Shown here: positions 11,001 to 23,000 of the stretch, in pieces
Layout of the letters: each line of letters opens with the position of its first letter
Numbering within the stretch: position 1 is the first letter of the stretch
Assembly (NCBI GenBank): GCA_036365455.1
Contig: JAWQUS010000001.1
Span: 22,981,001 to 23,045,000 of the forward strand
Direction of reading: 5' to 3'
DNA length: 64,000 bases
From: Macrosoma leucophasiata
Taxonomy: Eukaryota > Arthropoda > Insecta > Lepidoptera > Hedylidae
Notes under the pieces: model-generated
Databases searched by the model: none
What the model was told of the DNA's origin: nothing
What the model saw: only the letters and a program-made list of their open reading frames with translations
Position numbers and translations under genes: made by a program

Positions 11001-14000
11001 TCAGTAGCGTAGTGGTAGCAGGTTACTACTACTACGCTGGAGTCCCGGGTTCGATTCCCGGGTCATGGGGTTTTAGAGATAACGGTGTAAAATCCTTAAT
11101 CTCTGGTTCTATTGGAATTCTTCAATTTCCTGGAAGTTTCCCAGTACCTCGAAGTTTGCTAATGTGCCCGGAGATGTCAATTAACCGGTGAATCGTGGGT
11201 GTTTGCATGTGTACGATTGAATGCATGCATTTACCTTCGGGCATTACAGGCGTGAAGTTACGTTACGTATTATAGAATTTAGATTGCGCACGTTTACCAC
11301 GTTGGTTTTTTTTGGTTGGAAGTACGAAAAAGACTCATCTCAAGCTGGCATTAGTCTACTTTAATATAAAAAGCTAGCACAAAGAGCTTTCAGCCTAAAT
11401 TATGTGGAAAAATATATGATATATGCGATAAGGGACGGTGCAACTTTTGACTTACGTGGCAGATTCCTGGAGAAATGTAAATAGTCAGTGTCTTACTCTG
11501 TTATGAAAGCTATAATTCTGGATCGTTCATACACGTCTGTTCAGTAAAAAAATGTTTATCTGTCCCTTCTTTATAAATAAATATCTTAGCCTTAATGAGA
11601 GAAAACGTATCGAGCTGGAACCAGATTTGATCTAGATGGGATCATAATATAGGACCCATAACAGGAGCTGGTGTATTATTTATTTATTTATTTATTTATA
11701 GTTAACTAGAACGGACAACAAGTCCAATTACACTAACTAACTCGGATACATGTCATATCAAAACAAAAAAAAAATACACAATATTAAATGAAAAACATAA
11801 GATTTAGTAATGTTCAGAGGATTTCACTGAACTGCAAACACACACTCACAGCAGCCTTCCATCCATCCACAAACAAGTCGAAGTCGGGAAAGGCCTCCAA
11901 TAGAGCACAGAGGACAGAGAGCGCGCGCGGAACAAAGGAGTTAGCGTGTGCAATTGTCCGAGTAGATGGTACAGCGAGTAGTTTATACATAGATACTTGT
12001 CATGATTTTCGTCTTGTCCATGTTCATTTTAAGGCCCAGGGGTGTGACCGCCTATCTACATTGCTGTCGTCATTGTCATTGCTGTGAAATTTTCATGTCG
12101 ATTTTTGCTTTAACTAAATAATAATCGAAATAATCTACCATTATCGCTTGTTTCTCACCTACGAAAGCAAGAACAACGATCAGATTATCGCTACTGCTTT
12201 TAAAGGAGCTACAAATCAACATGAACATTTGACAGCGATGACAACAACAATAGCAATGTCGATAGGCGGTCGCACCCCAGGTCTAAGCCATGACCACGAT
12301 ATCATCCACAAATCGGAGATGGGAGATATACTCGTCGGTAATGTTGATGCCGAGTCCGTTCCAAACATCTTCCAATGCAGCGGTGAATAGTTTCGGAGAC
12401 ATATCTCGCTGTCTCGCACCTCGCTGCAGTTAAGTTTCGAGTTCAGATCCTGAAGATAAACTGACATAGTGGCGTTTTCGTGTAAGCTCCGGCTCCTCGA
12501 TGTAACGAAAGTTTAGATTAGTTTAGAGATGCCACGAATATTCGGCCATTATTCGGTATTCGGCCTATTCGGCCAGTTTTTTAATATTCGGTATTCGGCT
12601 GAATACTGAATATTAAAAAAGTGGATGTATGATAAATAAAAACATTTTTTTTCCGCATTTGTTAACAGTAAACGATTGCGCTTTTCTTCATAGATTCCGC
12701 TTCTGAGTCTGAGCTAAGTCTTTCACCATACACATTACTGCCAGGAGATGAATAAATCTTAGCAAATTTCGTCAGGACTCGGAATGATATTGCGTTTGTT
12801 GACTACCATTTTTATGGGTCTGCCGTCAGATTTAGGCGAGCAGATTTCAAATAAAAATAAATTTCATATGAACACTGATCTTTTTTCTATAATTTTCTTC
12901 CCCGTTTTGCTTATTGTTTATGCACACGTCTGCGATCGAATGCTGGAAGCCGACTATTCGTTATTCGGTTATTCGGCCAAGTCATTATTCGTGGCAACTC
13001 TAGTATAGATAGTAGTATGACCATTAATGAATACCGTTTGGTTATTCTGAGTAAAAGGTGCGTTACTATCGACGACACACTCGATCTTGACAACGATGTT
13101 CACGAGGGATTTGTGGATGATGATCTGTAGCCTGGTTCATCAGTTTGATCATTTTATATCTTTTCGTTTTATCCACTCTGTATACTATAATGATATCGAC
13201 TTTACGATGACATTTAAAAAAATCGTTAGTTCGTTTCGTCGAACGTACCTATTTTGGTTAGGCGGGTACTTCGAAGCGCGTCATAAAGCAGAAATTAATA
13301 GCAGAGTTTTACTTACCATTAAAACTCATATTATGTCCGGGAGCCTTGAATCGAGGCCTTTTAAACAATATTGAGATATGACAGTACTTGATTTCCGGCC
13401 GAAATAAATGTAAAACTATAAGTTTTTTTGCAAGCGAAGCAAGTGAAGGGAGTCAAATGAGAATCCTGCTGAGTTCAGTCATAAGATGTGACTGAAGGAA
13501 ATAGAGAAAATAATGCAGGAATATATTCTCGGACACAAAAGAGTAAAATTACGTACAAAGGTATCAAATCTTACGACACTTTCCTATAAACTACGTTGGT
13601 AGTACGTTGCGGTATACGACTGATGTCCCTGTAGACACCGAGGGCGAGATTCACAGACCGCACTACGACTTTACTTTCGAGCAAAGTACGCTTCGAACTG
13701 TCAAAACCCATACATTTCTGACAGTTCTAAGCATACTTTGCTCAAAATAAAGTCGTAGTGCGGTCTGTGAATCTCACCACGAGAATGAGTTCTTCCAAGC
13801 TGGATACTTCTCTGCCGGAAGACTCTGGAAGCACAATCTGTCCACCTCTCTCTTCTGGTAGAGTGCTTCCGCGAAGACTTAGAAGGATATCAGAAAATTC
13901 TTGAGCACGTGCATTGTCGCTGAGCTGAGCTCTCATATTAATGGTCAAGGACAGCGTACAAACTCGTTAAGATCGTGACAACACAGCATTCACCTCGTCA

Positions 14001-17000
14001 GCCCTCGATCTTCGCGTCACCACGGGAAGCGTTTGCCGGAAATCGTCAGTGAACAGTAATGTGACACCACCCACTCAAATGTTCGTTCCTGCGGATGTCC
14101 TGCTGGGTTCTGTCCACGGCCTCAACTGCCTTTCTATTGGCCTTCGTACACTCATCCCATACAATCAGGGAGCAATCCTAAGGAACGTGTCCCTTATCGC
14201 TGTTACATGACAAACCAAAAACAGTCGTTTCGGCGCTTTCTAAATGTAAGGGAATTTTAAACATGGCATGTGTGTCTTTCTTTCCTGAAGCAGTGTGCCA
14301 GCAATTCCCGACGCTACAGCAATAGCGATTTTGCCTTGCCTCCTGATCTCTGCAAGTATGTCAGTGGTAACAAATGTTTTTCCTGTTCCACCAGGAGCAT
14401 CCAAGAAAAACATTTTACCCTGGTTTTGTCCAACGCTTTCAAGGACGGTATCATAAATTTGTTTTTGCTCTGAAGAGAACAAAGTGACATGGTCATTTCG
14501 CCCGGATCGTAATTTGTCTCAGCGTTATACTCCCAGTTTCTATGGTCTTGATGGAGTGATGATTGGGGAGCTGGTAACCCATATTTGATAGTTCAATCGG
14601 CGGTGGTAATGACCACATCTTGAAATGAACTAAGACAAGTGTTTCGCATGCGTTCATTAGTTACTTCGACTTCGTCTCCAGTAGCAAGTGTCTCAAAGCT
14701 CATAGAAAATCTTCAGACAGATGATGGCGATATTTCTCCGTCACTGACGCTTGCCTCTGCGAGGGTGTCATTCCAGTTTTGGTCACCTTCAAGAAGGTGA
14801 CGTGCTAGGCAGGCTGCGCGGTAAGTGGGATACTCCACCCCATCAAATGTCCTCAGAAAAGCGAAATACGTTGGGCCTCGGACCGTGTGAAGTAACAACC
14901 GTAGGCAATAGCTTTCGCCATTATTTGGATGCACGATACCTATTAACCTTACCCAATGCGGTGTCCTTGAAAATTCTCGGATATTCATGCGAAATTTGAA
15001 GTAAATCTATTAAGTAATTTTGAGACCGGACATACATACAGACAAACAACAACAGACAAACAAACACTATATTTGGCTTCGATATCGATAGTAGATCACG
15101 CCCCAAATATTCTTTAAAACAATAAAAACAATGCACATTTTTATTTTTAAAGAAAACTGGAAAGAAAAATTTGACTTCAGACGAGACTCGAACTCGCAGC
15201 CTACTGGGAATCTAGTCCAGCCGCTCTTCCAATTGAGCTACTGAAGTCCTGCCCGATTTGTCAAATCTTTCCTTCACATCTATTGCATTGCTTTATGGTA
15301 GCAGCAGCGCCATCTATTGCCAACTATATGCTAGTTAGGCAACCGATATAATAGACTTTTCAGTTTATGAATATCGTAAAGAAGTCGCTTTTACCCTTAA
15401 TAATTGTTTTATATTATTTGTGAAATATATTTTTATTTTTAAAGAAAAATGGAAAGAAAAATTTGACTTCAGGCGAGACTCGAACTCGCGGCCTACTGGG
15501 AATCTAGTCCAGCCGCTCTTCCAATTGAGCTTCTGAAGTCCTGCCCGATTTGTGTATATAACAATGTGCAGTTTTGACTTTTCTACGATTTTAAAGATTC
15601 ACAGCTCTTCCCCCGTAGGAGATAGTGTGATAATAATATATCAAAGCATTGTCATACTTGCGGGCTTTTTAGGCGTGACCGTTTCATTTTCATTTTGTTT
15701 GCGCTTACGCTTACAGCGCTTTTCCACATCAGTAGAATCCTCTTCAACATCACTTGAGGATGAAAAGACCCTTCCAAAGGAGATGTTGCGAGCTCGGCCC
15801 TGGTTCGTACATGTTCTCAAAAAATGGGTAAATTAAAGAAGAATCCAAATAAAATACTATTAATTTATTCAAGAATATATTTTAGAGTTACAACCACATT
15901 TAATTCAAACGATTTTATCATTTTCCAACTATGTTAAACATGGCGGCGATACAGCCGACACTTGGGATCAATCGATTTTGATAGTATTTAGAAAATATTA
16001 CTTTTTTCTCCAAGTTCTATAATCAAAATAGAATTTAAAAAATGAAAATGTCTAAATGAAATCGCCCTCCATATTCGCCATGTTGGTTTTGAGTTGCAAT
16101 TCTAACTGCAAATAATGTTTTGTAACGGCAAACAAAGCTAAATAAGTGAAAATATGCATTAAAAAACGTTTTTATATTGATTTTGCCTGTTTAATGATAT
16201 TGTGTACAATACATGGCCGGAGGTCCATACATTTTTGCAACATCTCCTTTTCTTGCGAATTTCTTCTAACACTCGAATAACGGCGGAAGGACATAATTAT
16301 TATTCCTGCCCGAAGTCAAATTTTTCTTTCCGTTTTTTCTTTGATTTCTAAAAAGTTTACTCGCATGTGTTATACAAAAATATGTTAAAAATAAATACAT
16401 ATTACAAATAAATTTATTAGTTGGAATAGTTTTCGTATAACAAATGAATAAAATATTAATTTATTCCACGAAAACTATTCCACTCCGTTAAAACGTAATT
16501 TGAAATAAAAAATATTCACGGAATATTTACGAAAAAAAAACGTTATGAAATAGTAAACAAAACGCTGTTCCTATTATATTTTTGCATTCGGTCAAGATTT
16601 TGATAATTCTTATGCAACCTGAATGTGTTACATAGACTGCACATAATTATATCTGTCTGATTTATTCAAGATAATTCTACATACGTTTGCAACATTTGCA
16701 TTCATCTACATAATTGTTTTATATTATTTCGCATTAACACATGCTTGTGAAATATATTTTATTTTTCTTTAAAAATAAAATATAATTCACAAGTAGTATT
16801 GCGAAATAATATAAAACAATTATTAAGGGTAAAAGCGACTTCTTTACGATATTCAATAAACTGAAAAGTCTATTATATCGGTTGCCTAACTAGCATAGTT
16901 GGTAATAGATGGCGCTGCTGCTACCATAAAGCAATGCAATAGATGTGAAGGAAAGATTTGACAAATCGGGCAGGGCTTGAGTAGCTCAATTGGAAGAGCG

Positions 17001-20000
17001 GCTGGACTAGATTCCCAGTAGGTCGCGAGTTCGAGCCTCGCCTGAAGTCAAATTTTCCTTTCTATTTTTCTTTAAAAATAAAATTCATCTACATAAGTAA
17101 TTTTGTAGCCTAGTCACACCGCGGTCACTCCGCTAAAATTCCATACAAACGCTGAATTTGGTCTCTATTACACAGACATCAATCAGTGACGTGTATTTAC
17201 ACGTGCACCTGTGTACGTAGCTCGTAGAGAATACCAAACGTCGCCCATAAGGGGGGAGGAAGTTGGGTGATGCGGGGAAATCGGGTGGGACGTCGAAGTG
17301 TCCATTCCCTACGTAGTATTATTACATCTAGCCTAGTCTATGCTAGCTAGAGATGTTATACTGTAACATCTCTAGCTAGCATTCTTATATCATTGTATTT
17401 TTATATTACAAGTTATTTATTTTAAGTTTCCTTAACTCGTAAATAACCCTTATAGTAGTAACACACGACCGGCAGACCGAATCCGTTGACCAAACACGCG
17501 CGTGCAGACCGCATCGGACTTGAATTATGACTTGAAAAAATGTACGGCCCTGTAATTTCCGGCACAGAGGCATAACACCTTAGGCCTCAGGAGTGGTAAC
17601 GTATCTACATTTTGATATTGGTCTTTGTGTGGGTGTCTATAGGCTGCAGTTATCACTTAACATCGATGTGAACTGCATGCTTGATTGCCACTACATAACA
17701 AAAAAATATATATATGTACGCCGCCGGACTCCTCAACACACGGCCAAATAGCGTACGCTGTCCGCTCCGTACCAAATCCGGACGTGTGTTACTACTATTA
17801 TAGAATCACTCGAGTGTCTGTCTGTTTCTTCGTATGTCAATTTTTTTCAAAATGCCAAACCCGTTTGCCTTGACGTTTGGTACACAACACAAATATGTGG
17901 CGTATGTTTGATTCTATTTGTAAAATTAATTTCTTGTATTGTTTATTTGCTTGTGAATAATGACGTGTTATTGTTATGTATTTCCAATATGTTGTATTTC
18001 ATATATTTGTATAATGCACGGGCAATCAGACCGTTTCCACTACTAGATCAATCTCGTAAAAAAAAAATTAACAAAATATCCTTCATCAGGCAAATGTGCA
18101 ACACACGCCATCGTGTATGCGATGCTGGTGACAAAAGGCAAGAACCACGGGCTGCACGCGTTCGTCGTGCCCTTACGTGACCCGTCCACTTTGAAGCCAT
18201 ACCCCGGCGTTATTGTGGGCGACCTGGGCGAGAAGATCGGCATTAATGGGGTCGATAATGGGTGAGTTTGTGTCACAGAGTACTATAATACGTACTAAAA
18301 TAGAGACCAGTTTTCAATATCAAAGAAAGCAAAGGCTCAGTGGCGAGCGACTCGTTTTGGAACTACAACCTAAGCTCGTGCGTAGCTACTCCATTATAAA
18401 AACAGTATTTGGGGCCGCTTTCTATATATCTATATATGACGTGCATTCCTTACATCTCAACTCGATGGAAAAATCACGGAAAACGCTTAAAAAACACAGT
18501 TTTTAAGCAATATTGTGTAATAGGTTTTACACCCTGGTTTGTGTTAAGCCGCGGACCGACTAAAGCGCACGTTGTGCACGGGCACGCGACGCATGCGTTA
18601 ATTTTGACAACGTGGATCACCGTTTCCAGCTGCAGCACACGCTACACACGAAACTCACGTGTCCCGACTCTGTACAGGCGTCGCTTCCTCGTCCCTCTCA
18701 CCCACCACCCGGCCCCGCTTCCTCATCCCTCTCACCCACCACCCGGCCCCGCTTCCTCGTCCCTCTCACCCACCACCTGGCCCCGCTTCCTCGTCCCTCT
18801 CACCCACCACCCGACCCTGCTTCCTCGTCCCTCTCACCCACCACCCGGCCCTGCTTCCTCGTCCCTCTCACCCACCACCCGGCCCCGCTTCCTCGTCCCT
18901 CTCACCCACCACCCGGCCCTGCTTCCTCGTCCCTCTCACCCACCACCCGGCCCCGCTTCCTCGTCCCTCTCACCCACCACCCGGCCCCGCTTCCTCGTCC
19001 CTCTCACCCACCACCCGGCCCCGCTTCCGTGCACCACGTGGTCCCCGTGTACAGCGAGTCTGACGTTGCCAGCGTTGAGCTATGAGCTACTTGCTCGCAT
19101 ATTCGAGGAAGCCACGAGTTTCAATTGCTGCGTAGCGTTTCCGTGGGTTGCAGTGGACACTATATCATATATTTTCATGCAAGGCGACGCTTGACCTACC
19201 TTAATGGTCATGTACTGTTAGTCATACATTTTTTGTTTATATTATGTAGTGAATAATAACCATACAGTACACGCTGATGGTCACCTTTAAACATTTAAAC
19301 AAAAACCAGACATACATTGGAGCAGTGATTCCCAAAGTGGTCTATATCGAGCCCTGGGGGTCTATGACAACCTGAAAGGGATCGGCGTCAGCGAAAAAAA
19401 AATTTGGGGGTCCATGAAATGAAAATGGGGGTCCACAATAATGGATCTCAACACATACACTGATAGTACCAATTTACTTACATCATACCAGTACGTAGAC
19501 CCCCATCGAGTCTCCCATGGACCACTTTGGGAATCCCCAAAGTGGTCCATGGGAGACTCGATGGGGGTCTACGTAGGCGTGAATAAAAATTGGAAATATG
19601 GAAATGTGATATAAATGTAGCAAGGAGGGGGCTCCACGGAAACTAGAAAAAAATTAAAAGGGGTCAAGAAAAAATAGTTTGGGAACCTCTGCATTAGAGA
19701 AAGACATTAAGTAATGCGGCAGTGCCTACGCCGCCACTTGGGCTCTATCACCAGTCAAACAGTCTGATGATTAAACTTTCTGTCACTTACAGATTCGTGC
19801 TGTTCAACAATTACTACATTCCGAGAGAGTGCGCGTTGGACAAACTGGGTGGGGTGGACGAGAGCGGAGAGTACAAGACGCCTTTCAAGGATCCCAGCAA
19901 GAGGTTCGGTGCCTCGTTGGGTGTTTTATCAGGTACACAATTTTTTTGGATTAGTCTATCCTTTGCGCATTGGAATGGTTTGACGCGCATTGAACTGGTA

Positions 20001-23000
20001 TGAGCACCATTGTACGGTTGACTGACTGCACTAGTGGATGAATTCTCAACTAGCCACATTTTACTGGTGATAGAGCTCCAGTGACGGAGCTCGCGGGCGA
20101 AGGCATCACCGCATTACCCAATATACTTGCCGCTAAATACCTTAAAAACTACCATTTAGCGGCAAGTATATTAGGTAATGCGGTGGCGCCTACGCCCGAG
20201 AGCTCCGTCACTGGAGCTCTAGCACCAGTAAAAAGTGGCTAGTGGAGAAACGCGCTAAGGATAGACTAATAAAAGTAGTTCTTTCCACCACAAACCATAT
20301 TTACTGCCCCTTTCAGCATGTCATTATGAATTTAACAGTTCGCAATTTCGCAATTTAGCAATTTCGTGAAAGGCACTAAGTGAGATAAAAGTTCGAAGTT
20401 ATTTGCTTACTTACAGTGCCCAGAAAAAATATTGCACCTCGAGCCTATGAAAGAGACAATCGGCTAGTTTCGACTTCGTAGTGCATTATCTCTAAGCACT
20501 GATAGTCCGGACAAAACTTGATCAAAATAGTCGACACATGTTACATAGGTAACGTGCGAAAGAGATAACGCCGAAGTCTTCTTCCTTAGTTCGATGTGAG
20601 ATTTCTTGTTGGATACTGTATATTGTTTTCAAAAATAAAATAGAAGAAAATTAGAGAAGCAAGAAAAAATATATTAAAATTTTGTGAATTCTTTGAGAAG
20701 CAATTAAGCTATAACCTGGAGCAGATAATATGTAATAATACTATGTATAGAATGGACGACGTCCCGCCCGATTTCTCCGCCTCACCCAACCTCCTCCCCT
20801 CCTATGGGAGACGTTTGATATTCTCTACGTGCTACGCACACAGGTGCGCGTGTAAATACACGTCACTGATTGATGGCTGTGTAATAGAGACCAAATTAAG
20901 CGTTTGTATGGAATTTTGGCGGAGTGTCCGCGGTGTGCCTGGAGCTTAACATTTTCAATTTCTAGGCGGCAGAGTGCACATAACGTCGATAACCACAAGT
21001 TACCTTCAGAAGGCAATCGTGATAGCGATCAGGTATTCGGCGGTGAGGAAGCAGTTCGGACCAGAGAACTCTACCGAGGAGACGCCGGTCCTGGAATATC
21101 AACAGCAGGTTAGATATAAATTCAAATTCTGTCCGTTGGGTCGACGTCAGTTTTTGCGATGTCATCTTTTCGTATTTCTAAGGCTGGATTGTATCATCTT
21201 ACTTTAACTTTAACAAATTTGTTAAAATATTGGTTAAGTAACAAAATGAGTATAATCCATTTGCATGAGGACATAACTTTAACTGTCAACTGAAACCGAC
21301 CAAGAAGCGTAAAAAAAATGCTAGTGCAATGCTATTTTTTATGTAATGGAAATGGCAAACAAGCATGTAGTTCACATTGATGTTAAGTGATGACTGCAGC
21401 CTATAGACACTAACAAAGACCAAGGTCCAAATGCAGATGCGTTATCACTCCTCAGGCCTACCACCTGACCGGAACACGATAGTGCTGAACACTACCATTT
21501 AGCGGCAAGTACCTTAGGTAATGCGGTGATGCCTACGCCCGCGAGCTCCGTCACTGGAGCTCTACTATCAGTGAAAATAGTATTATATTATTCACCTAAA
21601 TTGATTTTTAAACAATTTTGACATCTAAAAACCAGTGTGCCAGTCCTCAGCTTAGAAAATTTTTACACCCTTACAACTGAGCGGGTGAGTTTTGGCGGGA
21701 AGCTTGAAAGATGCGTGTGGTGCTCTTATTTTATTTGATTTTCTTGGTGTATTTTTGAGTTATATTAAATAAAGTTGGTGGCATTTTGTTTGACATAGGC
21801 TTATTACAGTGCTCGTGTATAGTGATTTCACTGTGCAAAAACACGTTCTTTCGGGTTGTCTCCAAAACTTCATTGTAAATGTTCTGGTAATGAAGCCATC
21901 GCTTTACTCGAATTACTGTGACTCTGACTGACGGCCTGATAAATTGACTGACTGACTCTGACTTTTACGTTGCTTAATACGAATACGAAATATCGTTTTG
22001 CTTGACACTGGCAATATGCATGCCAATAAATTAAAAAATAAAAAAAACTGAGCGGATCAGATGAGCAAAAAATCGTCACGACCGTCGCATCCTTTTCTCG
22101 AAGCATTATGTTATCTTGAAGAGTTTGTCTTATTCCAGCAAATTCGTCTCCTGCCGTACCTGGCGGCGACATTCGCGCAGCGCATCTTTTGCAACTGGTT
22201 CGCCAACGTGCACGTGCTAATAACACTCGAGAGCTATACGGGTAAGTAATATGTCTTTCGTGGTCAGTTGCAACTCAAATATTATTTCTTCTTAGTTCCA
22301 ACGTCTCATGTGAGATGTTGGAACGTATATGTGTTGTATGTGTGTCCCACGATACAGGTTTATACCTAGTGTGGGGCTGGGAGTGTAAGCGTCTCTATTT
22401 ATTTTTCTTTTTTTATTTTATAAGTGGTTCTCTGCGATATCGAATCAGAAATGAGGAGATCCGCTCACCGAATAGCGAGACTCAAGTGGGCAGGGCACAT
22501 AGCTCGAAGAACTGACGGCCGTTGGGGCAGAGCAGTTCTAGAGTGGCGACCGCGTACCGGAAGACGAAGCGTAGGCAGGACCCCTACGAGGTGGACCGAC
22601 GACCTGGTGAAGGTCGCGAGCAATCGCTGGATGAGGGCGGCCCGGGACCGTTCGTTGTAACAATCTTTGTGGGAGGCTTTTGTTCAGCAGTGGACGTCTT
22701 TTGGCTGAAATGATGAAGTGGTGCTGGTCACCCTAAATCAGAGGTTCCCAAACTATTTTTTCTTGTAGACCCCTTTCAATTTTTTTCTGCTTTCGGTGGA
22801 TCCCCTTGCTAACATATATATCACTTTCCCATATATCCCATTTTTATTTACGTATATACGTAGACCCCATCGATTCTCACATAGACCCCGGGGGTCTATA
22901 TGGACCACTTTGTACTGCCCTAAATGAATTAACACTACAGTACACGCGCCTCTTTTTCTGACTCGAGTACACGCATGGCCTACTATAGTAGGCCATTTTA

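Larger units (their letters stand above)
9524..13009. mobile_element. hAT-family relic region with outer ends TATACTAGAG-TGCCACGAATA
   Basis: The left end TATACTAGAGATGCCACG (9524 on) and the reverse complement of the right end (TATACTAGAGTTGCCACG, to about 13009) match over more than 18 bp. They may be the two ends of one damaged element, or ends of two related ones. A minus-strand hAT transposase C-terminus lies inside, at 10327-10430. The interval also holds a Rep-B SINE and an RTE relic, so it is composite. Confidence 0.45.

Noticed and set aside
14240..14482. PIF1 helicase host gene
   Set aside because: Only fragments remain, in Helitron order with stops and frameshifts between them, so it is a Helitron remnant.
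17340..17382. Transcription terminator
   Set aside because: A hairpin of this kind is not a terminator signal in an animal genome, and no Pol III gene precedes it; it is listed only as an inverted repeat.
18409..19194. Long proline-rich reading frames on the plus strand
   Set aside because: They are produced by the 34-bp minisatellite, which is open in all three frames; no start, splice signals or conserved domain support a protein.
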